Source: G963668655 sp963668655
GTDB taxonomy: Bacteria; Myxococcota_A; SURF-8
Assembly: GCA_963668655.2 (NCBI GenBank)
Contig: CAXXPQ010000004.1
Location: 620,001-684,000, forward strand
Reading direction: 5' to 3'
Length of the DNA: 64,000 nt
Under the pieces are notes generated by a model. That model did no database searches. It saw only the letters and a program-made list of their open reading frames with translations, and was not told the origin of the DNA. Position 1 is the first letter of the stretch. Every line of letters starts with the position of its first letter. A program made the position numbers and the translations under genes. This document shows, one piece after another, positions 52,502-61,255 of this stretch.

Positions 52502-52852
52502 TCATTGACGATCCCGGATCTCCAGGATCTGGGAGAGCGGCGTGGGGGTGAAGTGGATGTCGCGCTCGATGGCCTGCAAACCGGGAACACGCTGGCCATT
52601 GATACGGGCTTCCAGGGATTCGAGTTCCTTCAGGCTGAAGTAGCCGAGTTCGCCGCAGCCGGGAAGCACCTCGGCCCAGCCGAAGCAGGTGTCGCCGCCG
52701 TCGTGGTCGAACTCGGTCAGGTACCAGACACCGTTGGAGCCGAATGCGTGGAAGAATCGCAGGTGCGTGATGGCCTCCATGCCTTTGCCATCCTGGGCGT
52801 ACAGTGGCGGAATCGTTTTGCGGATGGACTGAGGAAGTAGTTTCTGCTTCAT
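52502..52852 (-). CDS. DUF2958 domain protein
   Basis: 116 residues from the ATG at 52852: MKQKLLPQSIRKTIPPLYAQ opening, HLRFFHAFGSNGVWYLTEFD, then TCFGWAEVLPGCGELGYFSL and ERDIHFTPTPLSQI. This is the complete DUF2958 layout. The family is common on plasmids and integrative conjugative elements and its function is unknown. It supports a mobile origin for this region. Confidence 0.88.
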   Translation of the reverse strand: MKQKLLPQSIRKTIPPLYAQDGKGMEAITHLRFFHAFGSNGVWYLTEFDHDGGDTCFGWAEVLPGCGELGYFSLKELESLEARINGQRVPGLQAIERDIHFTPTPLSQILEIRDRQ

Positions 52853-52987
52853 GGGATTGACCTCCTTGTTTGAGCGGAAAATGGGCGCACTTGTCCGGGC
52901 CAACCGTAGTGGATGGCGGGAAAGTGGCTGGGAAGGGAAGAAAATAGGTTGGTTAGATGACTCTGACCATGGTTCTTATAGCCTATT

Positions 52988-54478
52988 TTATTCCATTTCC
53001 ACGTACCCGTCCCGAATGTCCCAACGTAGCGTTGTCAATCGGCGAAGAAAGCGTTCGTCGTGACTGACCAGCAACAAGGCGCAAGGACAGCCTTTCAGGG
53101 CTTCTTCAAGACAGGTGATCGCGGTCAAATCAAGGTGGTTGGTCGGTTCGTCCATGACGATCAGATGCGGCCCACGCACAATCCCCTGAGCCAGAAGCAG
53201 CTTGCGGAGTTCACCGGGACTGGGTTCCGGGCTTTCCAGCAATCGCCGGGGACGCGACCCGAGGCGGCTGACCACCGTCATCAATCGCCCCAAGTCATCG
53301 CCGCCGAGTTTTCTCACATTCGCCAGAATATCGTGTGAAAGCGCGGCGTCCATCTCCTGAGGTAGATATACGAGTTTGTCCGGTTCGAGGACCGCATGCG
53401 CCAGCAGATGTTTCAAGAGCGTGCTTTTTCCCGCGCCATTGGGACCGGTCAAACCGATGCGATCCTCCGGACCGATGCGCAGGGGGGAAAACGCCAGTTC
53501 CCGGCCACCGCCGAGATCGATCCGCCCTTCCTCCACGGACGCGATGAAAGTGCGCCTGGAACGCTCGCCCTCGAACCAGATGCCGAGCTCGTATTCCTTG
53601 CGCAATGTGGTTCGCTCCAATGCGGCTTTCGCCTGGCGCATTCTCCCGTCGAGTTGACTCTGAAGCCTGCCCGCCTGGCCGTCCTTGCCGCTGATGCGCA
53701 CCCGGCCGAGCTTTTCACGCGCGTCGTGGTCTTTACGGTCCAGGCCATGCCCCGAGTTGCGATGCTTGGATTGCGCCGCAACGTAACGACGTTTCGTCGC
53801 CTGTCGCTCGATCCTGGTCACGTTTTGCTCGGCCCGGCGGCGTTCCCTTCGAAGATGCAGGTTTTCCCGGTCCCGCTGCTCGACCGCTTCCGTATAGGTT
53901 CCGGGAAACATTCGCACACGGGGCGGTTCGATGAAAAGGCACCGGATGCACAGCCGATCCAGCAAATCACGGTCGTGGCTGACCAGCAGGCCGATGCCGG
54001 AGTAACTCGCCAAGGCTTCCGCAATCGGCTCGCGCGCGACGCGGTCGAGATGGTTGGTGGGTTCATCGGCGGCAAGGACTGCCGGTCCGCGCCACAAGGC
54101 GACGGCAAGTTGCGCACGTTTACGCTCGCCGTGGCTGAGCGTATCCCAGCGGGCGAACCAGTCTTCCCCGATCTTCAGGCGGCTACGCCAGTAAGCGGCC
54201 TCGCCGTCACAATCCACGGTCAGGAACTCGTGTAAACGCTCGGGCGGAAAGTCCGTACGCTGCGGACAGTACATGGCCGGCGACGGACCGGACACCCGCC
54301 CCGACAGCGGGTCGAGCCGACCACAAACCAGACGAGAAAGGGTGGTTTTCCCGCTTCCGTTCGGGCCGACGATGCCGGTCCAACCCCGGGAAAAGGACAA
54401 ATTGAGATTGGAAAACAGGAAATCCGGCGAAGCGCCGTAGGAAAAATCCAGGTCCGCCAAAGTCAGCACGGAAGCCAT
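52988..54478 (-). CDS. ABC-F family ATPase
   Basis: 496 residues from the ATG at 54478. Two ABC domains in one chain without membrane helices: Walker A GPNGSGKTTL (first) and GPNGAGKSTL (second), signature LSHGERKRAQLA and a looser SPGELRKLLLAQ, and Walker B-type DEPTNHLD in both halves. A charged Arg/Glu/Lys linker (~200-290) joins them. ABC-F proteins bind the ribosomal E site; some protect from antibiotics (ARE type), others act as translation factors. The long basic linker and the island setting make a resistance role possible, but drug class cannot be told. It is separated from dnaE2 by 353 bp on the same strand. Confidence 0.9.
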   Translation of the reverse strand: MASVLTLADLDFSYGASPDFLFSNLNLSFSRGWTGIVGPNGSGKTTLSRLVCGRLDPLSGRVSGPSPAMYCPQRTDFPPERLHEFLTVDCDGEAAYWRSRLKIGEDWFARWDTLSHGERKRAQLAVALWRGPAVLAADEPTNHLDRVAREPIAEALASYSGIGLLVSHDRDLLDRLCIRCLFIEPPRVRMFPGTYTEAVEQRDRENLHLRRERRRAEQNVTRIERQATKRRYVAAQSKHRNSGHGLDRKDHDAREKLGRVRISGKDGQAGRLQSQLDGRMRQAKAALERTTLRKEYELGIWFEGERSRRTFIASVEEGRIDLGGGRELAFSPLRIGPEDRIGLTGPNGAGKSTLLKHLLAHAVLEPDKLVYLPQEMDAALSHDILANVRKLGGDDLGRLMTVVSRLGSRPRRLLESPEPSPGELRKLLLAQGIVRGPHLIVMDEPTNHLDLTAITCLEEALKGCPCALLLVSHDERFLRRLTTLRWDIRDGYVEME

Positions 54479-54831
54479 GTCGTTGCTCCATTCCGGACAA
54501 ACGGACAACGGTTCTGGCGGCGAATCTTTCAATTTTGCAGGAAGAATACACCCAAGGGGCGTACGTCCAAAAGGGGTCGATCGCGTCGAGAACCGTGCCC
54601 GCACCATACCCATTGCATCCTCGCCGCATGGAGCGGGAGGGGCCGATGATGCACGTTTCTCTAGTCGATCATGCGCAAGCTCCTTGCTGGAGTGACGAAC
54701 GCCTCAGGTGCGGCAATGGGACGGAATCGTGCGGCACCCGGCACGCATCAACGTAACAAAAGCGACGCTTCACGTCAACACATGGAAAGTCACGTTCGAT
54801 TTCGGATTGGCGGATGGTTTATCCGATCCGA
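54479..54831 (-). other. Leader region upstream of the ABC-F gene
   Basis: 353 bp between dnaE2 and the ABC-F gene, both on the minus strand. No gene recognised; short hairpins such as GCTCCTTGCTGGAGT near 54689 occur. Leaders of antibiotic-induced ABC-F genes often use attenuation, but no leader peptide with a matching attenuator could be established by eye. Confidence 0.4.
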
Positions 54832-57800
54832 CTATCGGCTATCGGGAGTGAGGTGCGCGCTTTCAGGGCTTTGACCCGGCTTGCCTTCTTTCACAGGCGA
54901 TACGGCAAGCACCCGCTCCACTGTCAGTGTACACGCCCCGAACTGTTCGTCCACCTTGCCGGTCAGGACGAACGGGCGGCCGTAATCCAGAATGGAGCAG
55001 AAGCGCTCGTACACGCGGGGGAAAAACGTGGTCTCGATCACGCCGGTTTCATCCTCGAAAGTGACAAACTCCATCGGGTCGCCCTTGTGGGTGGAGACCA
55101 CCTTGCCGGTAATCAGCATCCCGGCCACGCTTATGCGCTTGCCTGCATGGTTGGGCAGGTCGTTGGCTTTGACCAGGTTGCGGTGCTTGAGCGTATCGGC
55201 AAAAAGTGTTATCGGGTGGCGGTCGCATAGAAAACCCAAAGCCGCAAATTCCCGACGCAAACGGGCGATGTCGCTATCGGCGGGGAACGTTGGTGGCGTG
55301 GCGGCTTTCGATAGCTGCGCGAACAAATCCTGCTGTGGTTTGGTCTGTCGCCGCTCCTTGCGCCATGTGGCCAACTCCCATGCAAGCGCAGCATGAGAGG
55401 AGTTCGGGTGCAAATCAGCGAACGCCCTGGCATGGATCAAGGACCGGGCTTCTTCGTCGTCGGGACGCACGCGGTTAAGAAAATCCGTCAGGCTTTGGTA
55501 GGGTGCGCGTGCTCGCTCGCTGACGATCCGGGCTTGTGTATTTCCCGAAAGGTGCTTGACCGTCATCAGCCCCACCCGCATCCAGTCGTTTCCGGCTGTC
55601 CAGCGAATGCCGCTGTCGTTCACATCCGGCGGCAGGATGTCCACGCCCAGGCGCCGCGCCTCGGATACATAGGCGAAGGTGGAGTAAAACCCGCCCTGGT
55701 TGGAGATCACCGCCGCCATGAAGGCCGCCGGGTGGTGGGCCTTCAGGTATGCCGCCTGAAACGATACCCGGATGTAGCTGGCGCTGTGGGGCTTGCAGAA
55801 GGAATAGCCATCGAACGACAAAATCATGTCCCAGACCTGCTCGATCTGTGCATCCGTCACACCCCGTTCCCGTGCGCCCGTGGCGAAACGTTGGAAGTAG
55901 TCGAGCAGCTTTTTGTCGCGATCCTTGCGGGCCATCACCTTGCGCAGGCCGTCGGCGTCGGCGTGGTCGAAACCCGCCAAGGCGACTGCCGCCAGTGAAA
56001 CGTGCTCCTGATAGACCATGATGCCGTAGGTTTCGTCCAGCACACCCTCAAGCAGCGGGTGAATGGCCTCCCACGGCTCGCCCTTTAGCCGCGCCAGATA
56101 CTCGTTGATCCAGCGATTCGCAGCCGGGCGAATGATGGAGGTGTGAATCACCATGTGCTCGTAATCGCCCACGCCCGACTTCTGCTGCAAAAGCCTTGTG
56201 GCCGGGGATTCGATGTAAAAGCAGCCCATCGTTTCACCATTGGCGATGCGAGCTTGGGTGGCCCGGTCGTCTTCCGGTTCCCACTGGCCCTCATTCACAA
56301 AACCGCCGTTTTGCTTGGCGGTGGCGATGGCGTCGCGAATCACCCCCAAGCTGCGGTTGCCCAAGAGGTCGATTTTCAACAGCCCGCTGTCTTCCGTGCC
56401 GTCCTTTTCCCACTGGACAATGGGCACCCCCTTGGGCGCGATCTCCACCGGCACGTAAGAGTCAATGGGCTTGGGCGTAATCACCACCCCGCCCGAATGC
56501 ACGGACAGGTTACGCGGCGTACCGATCAGACGTTGAGCGTGGCGAATGATCTCCGGCCACGGTTCGGGGAAGTCCAGTTGCTTCAATTGCGGCAGGGCTT
56601 TGAGACGGGTCAGCAGCGCGTCGTCGTCTGCACCATCCATCGCCCGCCAGAACCACGGCAAGCGTTTTGACACCTGCCCGATTTCGCGGTCGGTCAGGCC
56701 GTAGACCTTGGCCACTTCGCGGATGGCCGAGCGGGGTTGCAACAAAACGTGGTTGCAGACCATCGCCGCGTGGCCCTTGTACTTTTCCAGTACGGCCAAC
56801 TGCACCTCGTCGCGTTCGTCCCAGGCAAAATCCACGTCGATGTCGGGGGCATCCTTCCTTCCGGGGTTCAGAAAGCGCTCGAAGTACAGGTTGTACTTGA
56901 GCGGGCAGACATTGGTGATGCCCAGACAATACGCCACGATGGATGCTGCACCGCTCCCGCGTCCGCAAATGCGCGGGCTGTGTTTCACGATGTCCTGAAC
57001 GATCAGGAAGTAGGCCGAGAAATCCTTGGCGCGGATGGCGGCCAGTTCGTATTCCAAGCGCTGCACCACGTTGTCCGAAAGCGTCACACCATAGCGCCAG
57101 CGTGCGCCTTCATAGGCTACGGCGCGAAGTTCCAGGGCCGATTCCGCAGCACTCTGTTTCTGCCAGCTTGGCATAACCAAACCAAAATTTGGCCCGGTGA
57201 ACGCCAGCCGTTCGGCCAGGGCGTCGGTTTCGCGGATAGCGTCGGGCCAGACATCGAAACGCCGGATGTAGTCCATCGACGGAGCCAGCCAGGCATCCTG
57301 CGGGGCCGTGTCACGGGCGCCCAGGCGCGAAAGCGAGGTGTTCAGGTTGATGGCCCGTTGCAGGCGATGGACGGCGTGGTCTTCCGGCAATGCAAAGAAC
57401 GCCCCCGGCGTGGCCACGGATGGCACGTCCAAGGCTTTCGCCACTTGGCGCAGCTTCAAGCCGTGACCGTTGGGCTTGCGTGGCAAGGCGGCGGCAACAA
57501 ACACGCCCCGTTTTTTCCATTGCCGCAACAAGGTCTCGGATTGCGCCAGTACGATAAGGCCGCCCGCGTGTTCCGGCAAGGCCCGTTGCAGAGTAAAGCC
57601 TTTGTCGCAATGACGGCGGGTCAGCAGGCGGGTGAGGTTGCTATAGCCCGTTTCGTTTTCTACCAGACACACGGCTCGGTCGGTCGTGTTTGGGTCGGTG
57701 ATTTCCGCGCCCACAATCGGCTGCACGCCTTCCGCATTGCAAGCTGCAAGAAAAGGCCACAAGCCATACAGGTTGTCAGTGTCGGTCAGGGCCAGCCGGT

Positions 57801-57894
57801 CATAGCCGCAGAGCTTGGCATGTCGCACCAATTCCGCAGGGGAGCGCACACCCCACATCAGCGAATAATGGGAACGGGCGGTTAAAGGAATCAT
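54832..57894 (-). CDS. dnaE2: DnaE2-type (error-prone) DNA polymerase III alpha subunit
   Basis: 1020 residues, shorter than replicative DnaE (about 1160) and typical of DnaE2. Order: PHP domain (RSHYSLMWGVRSPAELV, TDTDNLYGL), the C-family polymerase core with GRGSGAASIVAYCLGITNV and the catalytic aspartates in PDIDVDF (D351, D353) and KIDLLGNRSL (D509), then the fingers (GIMVYQEHV, FDGYSFCKPHSASY), helix-hairpin-helix and a C-terminal OB fold (ISVAGMLITGKVVSTHKGDP). The catalytic triad is intact. Its ATG overlaps the stop of the ImuB-like gene (ATGA). DnaE2 does translesion synthesis after DNA damage. It is the last gene of the lexA-led operon and is likely induced by the SOS response. Confidence 0.92.
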   Translation of the reverse strand: MIPLTARSHYSLMWGVRSPAELVRHAKLCGYDRLALTDTDNLYGLWPFLAACNAEGVQPIVGAEITDPNTTDRAVCLVENETGYSNLTRLLTRRHCDKGFTLQRALPEHAGGLIVLAQSETLLRQWKKRGVFVAAALPRKPNGHGLKLRQVAKALDVPSVATPGAFFALPEDHAVHRLQRAINLNTSLSRLGARDTAPQDAWLAPSMDYIRRFDVWPDAIRETDALAERLAFTGPNFGLVMPSWQKQSAAESALELRAVAYEGARWRYGVTLSDNVVQRLEYELAAIRAKDFSAYFLIVQDIVKHSPRICGRGSGAASIVAYCLGITNVCPLKYNLYFERFLNPGRKDAPDIDVDFAWDERDEVQLAVLEKYKGHAAMVCNHVLLQPRSAIREVAKVYGLTDREIGQVSKRLPWFWRAMDGADDDALLTRLKALPQLKQLDFPEPWPEIIRHAQRLIGTPRNLSVHSGGVVITPKPIDSYVPVEIAPKGVPIVQWEKDGTEDSGLLKIDLLGNRSLGVIRDAIATAKQNGGFVNEGQWEPEDDRATQARIANGETMGCFYIESPATRLLQQKSGVGDYEHMVIHTSIIRPAANRWINEYLARLKGEPWEAIHPLLEGVLDETYGIMVYQEHVSLAAVALAGFDHADADGLRKVMARKDRDKKLLDYFQRFATGARERGVTDAQIEQVWDMILSFDGYSFCKPHSASYIRVSFQAAYLKAHHPAAFMAAVISNQGGFYSTFAYVSEARRLGVDILPPDVNDSGIRWTAGNDWMRVGLMTVKHLSGNTQARIVSERARAPYQSLTDFLNRVRPDDEEARSLIHARAFADLHPNSSHAALAWELATWRKERRQTKPQQDLFAQLSKAATPPTFPADSDIARLRREFAALGFLCDRHPITLFADTLKHRNLVKANDLPNHAGKRISVAGMLITGKVVSTHKGDPMEFVTFEDETGVIETTFFPRVYERFCSILDYGRPFVLTGKVDEQFGACTLTVERVLAVSPVKEGKPGQSPESAHLTPDSR

Positions 57895-59081
57895 GGCGAT
57901 ACCACCGGCAGGGTGCGGCCCATGCGAATCGCGCTTGTCCCGAAACGGCTGCGAATGGCGTCGAGCGCGGCCACAAGTTCGCGTTTGTCGTTCTGCTCTT
58001 TGCGCTCATCCGCAAGCAGTTCCAGTTGCGGCGGCGGGGGATAAACCAGCCGGTCCAGCGTAAGGCGCAGGTGGCGAATCCGCACCCGGCGCTGCCATGC
58101 CTTATGCAGCAAGTCGTGGGCGCTCTCGTACAGGGCGAAGTCGTTGGCCGTGGGCGGGGTGACGATCATCGTGCGGCCCATGCGTTTGCCATCCGAATAA
58201 TCCAGCAACAGCCCCAGCCGTTTCGCCGCCAGGCCGCGTCTTCGCAGGTCCGCGCCCACTTCCTCCACCAGGGCGTACAAGGCGCCCTCGATGCGCCGCC
58301 GGTCGTTGGTGTCGTCTCCGAAGACGTGCGCGGCCAGGACGCTCGGCGCTTCTGCGCCCACCGGCAGAACGGGCGCATCGTCCACCCCGCGCAACAGGTT
58401 ATGAATAGCCGTGCTACGCTTGCCGAAGATCACGTCCAGTTGTTCGGGGACGAGTCGCGTGGCCTGGCCCACCCGGCGGAAATTGAAATCCCGCAGGCGG
58501 AAAAGGTCGTAGGCCTCCAGGCCGGGAATCAGATGCAGGGGCAAAGGTTCAAGCAGGCGGGTTTCCTCGCCGGGCCGGACGATGCGCTCCCCGTTGGGTT
58601 TGACCAGCCGCGAAGCGACTTTGGCCAGGAGTTTGTTGGGGGCCAGGGTCCAGATCGGCAGGAACCCGATTTCTTTCTGTAAAGCCCGGCGAACCTTCAG
58701 GCCGATGTCCTGGGGCGGGCCGTGCAGGCGCGAGGTGCCGCTGACATCCACAAACAGGTGGCCCTGGGTGTCCGTCTGCTCGATCAGCGGCGAGTACGGC
58801 AGGGCGCGTTTCAGCATCTCGCGCATGGCGCGTTCGTAGCGGTTGGGATGGGGAGGCAATACCACCGCCTCTTTGCAGCGGCGAAGCGCTCGCTTCAAGG
58901 GCATACCCTTGCGCACCCCGGACTGAAACGCCTCTTCGCTGTGATCGAAGACCGCCGCCCGCGCCGCGCCTTCGGGCGCGATAATCACGGGCCGGGTTTT
59001 CAGACGGCTATCGACCAGCCTTTCCACCTCCACGGCGAAATCGGCCACGTTGAGGTGCAGAATGTCCCGCGCCGCGCCCAT
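57891..59081 (-). CDS. imuB: ImuB-like Y-family polymerase homologue lacking the catalytic carboxylates
   Basis: 396 residues of the Y-family fold: palm/fingers to ~175, an HhH region (LPLHLIPGLEAYDLFRLRDF) and a little-finger domain (SVLAAHVFGDDTNDRRRIEG onward). The catalytic positions are changed by eye. The D of the HxDMD motif is Asn11 (ILHLNVADF), and the SIDE Asp-Glu pair reads Gly107-His108 before FVDVSGTSRLHGP. Loss of these carboxylates is characteristic of ImuB, a non-catalytic scaffold linking DnaE2 to the beta clamp. No obvious clamp-binding motif was located at the C-terminus. Start 2 bp after the DUF72 stop; the end overlaps dnaE2. A catalytic DinB with unusual motifs is less likely. 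Confidence 0.82.
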   Translation of the reverse strand: MGAARDILHLNVADFAVEVERLVDSRLKTRPVIIAPEGAARAAVFDHSEEAFQSGVRKGMPLKRALRRCKEAVVLPPHPNRYERAMREMLKRALPYSPLIEQTDTQGHLFVDVSGTSRLHGPPQDIGLKVRRALQKEIGFLPIWTLAPNKLLAKVASRLVKPNGERIVRPGEETRLLEPLPLHLIPGLEAYDLFRLRDFNFRRVGQATRLVPEQLDVIFGKRSTAIHNLLRGVDDAPVLPVGAEAPSVLAAHVFGDDTNDRRRIEGALYALVEEVGADLRRRGLAAKRLGLLLDYSDGKRMGRTMIVTPPTANDFALYESAHDLLHKAWQRRVRIRHLRLTLDRLVYPPPPQLELLADERKEQNDKRELVAALDAIRSRFGTSAIRMGRTLPVVSP

Positions 59082-59083
59082 AA

Positions 59084-59908
59084 TTATCCCCCGGTCAATC
59101 CCTGATCGGCCAGCAACTCAGCCAGCCGTCGGGCGTTTTTCGGGGCTTGCCCGGAGACATGGTTATTGAAGAAGATCACACCTTGCTTGGCCCGCTTGGT
59201 CATGCGTTCAATGGTCTGCTCGGCCCACGGGCGCAACTCGTCATCCGAGTAGTCATAATCGAAGGGATGGGCGTTGCCACGATTTTGCCACCCGGCGGCA
59301 TTGCGCCCATGAAAACGCACGTAAAACTGATCGGGATTGGTGACGACATCCAAGGCCGGGAACAGGTGCGGCAACTTCGGTTCATCCACAGCTACCAGCG
59401 TCACCTTGCGGCGTTCGAGTTCGGCAAACACCCGGTCGTGCGCCCACGACTTGTGACGAAACTCCACCGCAACGGGCAGGCCGTGCAAAGCGTCCAAGAG
59501 GTGAGCCAGATAGCTGCGGTTTTTCGGAGCGCGGTCGAACGAGGGCGGCAATTGCACCAACACCGCCGCCAGTTGCCCGGCCTGCGTCAAGGGCGCAAGG
59601 GCGTCGCGGTAGCGGACGATATTCTCCCGCCAGATGTCGCTATCCACCTCGTGCGTCAGGGTTTTGGTGAGCTTGGCCGCAAAAGGAAAGCCGGGCGGGG
59701 CTTGCTGGCGCTGGCGTTCGATCATCTCCGGCGTGGGCATACGGTGCCACGTATAGTTCAACTCGACAATGGGAAATTTCTCGGCGTAGCGGGTCAGCAT
59801 CTCCGTTTGTTTGGTGCCCTGCGGATACACGCCCGCCTCGATCCACTCGCGGTAGGAGTAGCCGCTGCACCCGATGAGCAATTTTGCGGTTTGCGCCTGA
59901 CTCGCCAT
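59084..59908 (-). CDS. DUF72 (YecE-like) protein in the SOS operon
   Basis: 274 residues with the DUF72 TIM-barrel layout: IGCSGYSYREWIEAGVYPQG opening, ELNYTWHRMPTPEMIERQR, FPFAAKLTKTLTH, VLVQLPPSFDRAPKN, VAVEFRHKSWAHDRVFAELE, FYVRFHGRNAAGW, and a final FFNNHVSGQAPKNARRLAEL. Family function is unknown. It lies 9 bp after lexA and 2 bp before the ImuB-like gene, in the slot that imuA takes in classical imuA-imuB-dnaE2 cassettes. No RecA/ImuA-like sequence is present in the operon. A role in the mutasome is inferred purely from position. Confidence 0.9.
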   Translation of the reverse strand: MASQAQTAKLLIGCSGYSYREWIEAGVYPQGTKQTEMLTRYAEKFPIVELNYTWHRMPTPEMIERQRQQAPPGFPFAAKLTKTLTHEVDSDIWRENIVRYRDALAPLTQAGQLAAVLVQLPPSFDRAPKNRSYLAHLLDALHGLPVAVEFRHKSWAHDRVFAELERRKVTLVAVDEPKLPHLFPALDVVTNPDQFYVRFHGRNAAGWQNRGNAHPFDYDYSDDELRPWAEQTIERMTKRAKQGVIFFNNHVSGQAPKNARRLAELLADQGLTGG

Positions 59909-59917
59909 CGTCCATCC

Positions 59918-60556
59918 TCACACACCCGCCACGCCGTCCGGCCCGCGCTGCACGCCCACCACCTTGCCCTGAATCAGCACGTCATCGAAGCTGTAGCGTT
60001 GGGGCGAAAAGGCCGGGTTTTCCGGGCGAAGCTCGATGTGATCGTCATGGCGAAAGAAGCGTTTGACGGTGGCTTCTTCGTTGTGGACCAGCGCCGCGAC
60101 AATCTCGCCGTTTTCCGCATACTGGCGCGGGGTGCAGATCACCAAATCGCCGTGGAGAATGGCCGCGTCTTTCATGGAATGCCCTTTGATCCGCAGAGCG
60201 AACAGGTTGGGATAGCGGTACAATTCACGGTCCACCACCACCGTGCCGCCCCATTCCTGTTGGGCGTACAGAGGCAGACCGGCGGCGATCTCGCCCACGA
60301 TGGGGATTTCCCGCCCGCGCTCCACGCCGGAGACTTCGCCAAGCGGGTTGAGCAGGTGAATGGTGCGGCTGTAGCGGCCTTCGCGCCTGATATAGGCTTT
60401 CTTTTCCAGTTCTTCCAGCAATTGCCGGATGGCCGAATAGCTCACCCCGAACGCTTCGCCCATCGCCCGCAGGCTGGGGGCTTTGCCGCTCTGGCCAATT
60501 TCTTTTTCCAGGTAGGCCAGCAAGCGGGCCTGCTTTTCCGTCAGTTCTTCACGCAT
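59918..60556 (-). CDS. lexA: LexA repressor
   Basis: 212 residues from the ATG at 60556, preceded by GGAGG; an upstream ATG would add nine residues. An N-terminal winged helix (LTEKQARLLAYLEKEIG, SLRAMGEAFGVSYSAIRQLL) is followed by the autocleavage site EIAAGLPL (Ala92-Gly93) and the protease pair Ser127 (GHSMKDAAI) and Lys165 (EATVKRF). RecA-stimulated self-cleavage relieves repression after DNA damage. It heads the operon lexA - DUF72 - imuB-like - dnaE2 and probably regulates its own promoter through the palindrome upstream. Its recognition helix (SYSAIRQLLEEL) differs from E. coli LexA, in keeping with a different operator. Confidence 0.93.
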   Translation of the reverse strand: MREELTEKQARLLAYLEKEIGQSGKAPSLRAMGEAFGVSYSAIRQLLEELEKKAYIRREGRYSRTIHLLNPLGEVSGVERGREIPIVGEIAAGLPLYAQQEWGGTVVVDRELYRYPNLFALRIKGHSMKDAAILHGDLVICTPRQYAENGEIVAALVHNEEATVKRFFRHDDHIELRPENPAFSPQRYSFDDVLIQGKVVGVQRGPDGVAGV

Positions 60557-60589
60557 GGGGTTGCCTCCACAAACCATTGCCACACCCCC

Positions 60590-60617
60590 AGTGTACCCAT
60601 CGCAATGTTAATGTCAA
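60590..60617 (-). promoter_or_regulatory. Promoter of the lexA mutagenesis operon
   Basis: On the minus strand: TTGACA (60612-60617), a 16-bp spacer, TACACT (60590-60595), then the lexA start about 35 bp on. Good consensus, close to the gene, and overlapped by a palindrome. Confidence 0.7.
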
Positions 60618-60632
60618 TGTTTATGCGATGGG
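60596..60632. promoter_or_regulatory. Putative LexA operator: palindrome over the promoter
   Basis: CCCATCGCA (60596-60604) and TGCGATGGG (60624-60632) form a perfect 9-bp inverted repeat around a 19-bp AT-rich centre that contains the -35 box. One arm lies in the -35/-10 spacer, so a bound repressor would block transcription. It does not match the E. coli LexA box. Assignment to this LexA is inferred from position; a smaller ATGTTAATGT-type site inside may be the real operator. Confidence 0.55.
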
Positions 60633-60806
60633 CTCGAAAAGTGAAGATAGGAGGTGATCGTTACAAAGAAAGTCGGATCGGAATGATAAAAGATCGATGC
60701 TCGTAACTACTTATCGTCAGCGAAACCTGGACACGGTGCTAATGTGTAGATTGACTTGATTCGTGCTCATTTTTTTCGGCAAAATAGCCGGAGAAAGGAG
60801 CGAACG

Positions 60807-61220
60807 ATGAGTCGAGGCAAGTCAACAGATGCAGTCGAGAGTCAGGATGTCCAGAGTCAACCTCCCAAGCCGAAACCCGGCCGGAGCGAGGACGGCAACG
60901 GCGGGGAGTTCATCCGCAAAGTACGCCGCAAGACTCGGCGGAAATACACCTCCGAAGAGAAAATCCGCATTGTGATGGAAGGTCTGCGCGGCGAGCTGTC
61001 GGTGGCGGACCTGTGCCGCCGGGAAGGTATCCATTCCAACGTCTATTACAAGTGGCTCAAGGATTTCATGGAGGCTGGCAAGGCCCGGCTTGCCGGCGAC
61101 ACCCGGCGAGATGCCACGAAGGACGAAGTGGAGGGGCTCAAGCGGGAAAATGCCAGGCTCAAAGAGCTGGTGGCGGAGCTTGCTGTGGAGAACCATGGTC
61201 TAAAAAAAATCGTGAGCTGA
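60807..61220 (+). CDS. IS3-type transposase OrfA
   Basis: 137 residues from the ATG at 60807, with AAAGGAG upstream. A basic N-terminus precedes a helix-turn-helix of the OrfA type (RRKYTSEEKIRIVMEGLRGE, SVADLCRREGIHSNVYYKWL) and a leucine-zipper-like tail (LKRENARLKELVAELAVENH). A run of eight A's at 61202-61209 near the end is in the right place for the -1 frameshift that fuses OrfA to OrfB in this family, and the -1 frame is open into the OrfB remnant. OrfB is truncated, so the element is not autonomous. Confidence 0.85.
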   Translation: MSRGKSTDAVESQDVQSQPPKPKPGRSEDGNGGEFIRKVRRKTRRKYTSEEKIRIVMEGLRGELSVADLCRREGIHSNVYYKWLKDFMEAGKARLAGDTRRDATKDEVEGLKRENARLKELVAELAVENHGLKKIVS

Positions 61221-61255
61221 GGCTTTGCGAGCGTCAGGGAAAGGAGCATCTGAGC

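Noticed and set aside
59084..59908. Calling the DUF72 gene ImuA
   Set aside because: No Walker A or RecA-like motifs; the sequence follows the DUF72 barrel instead.
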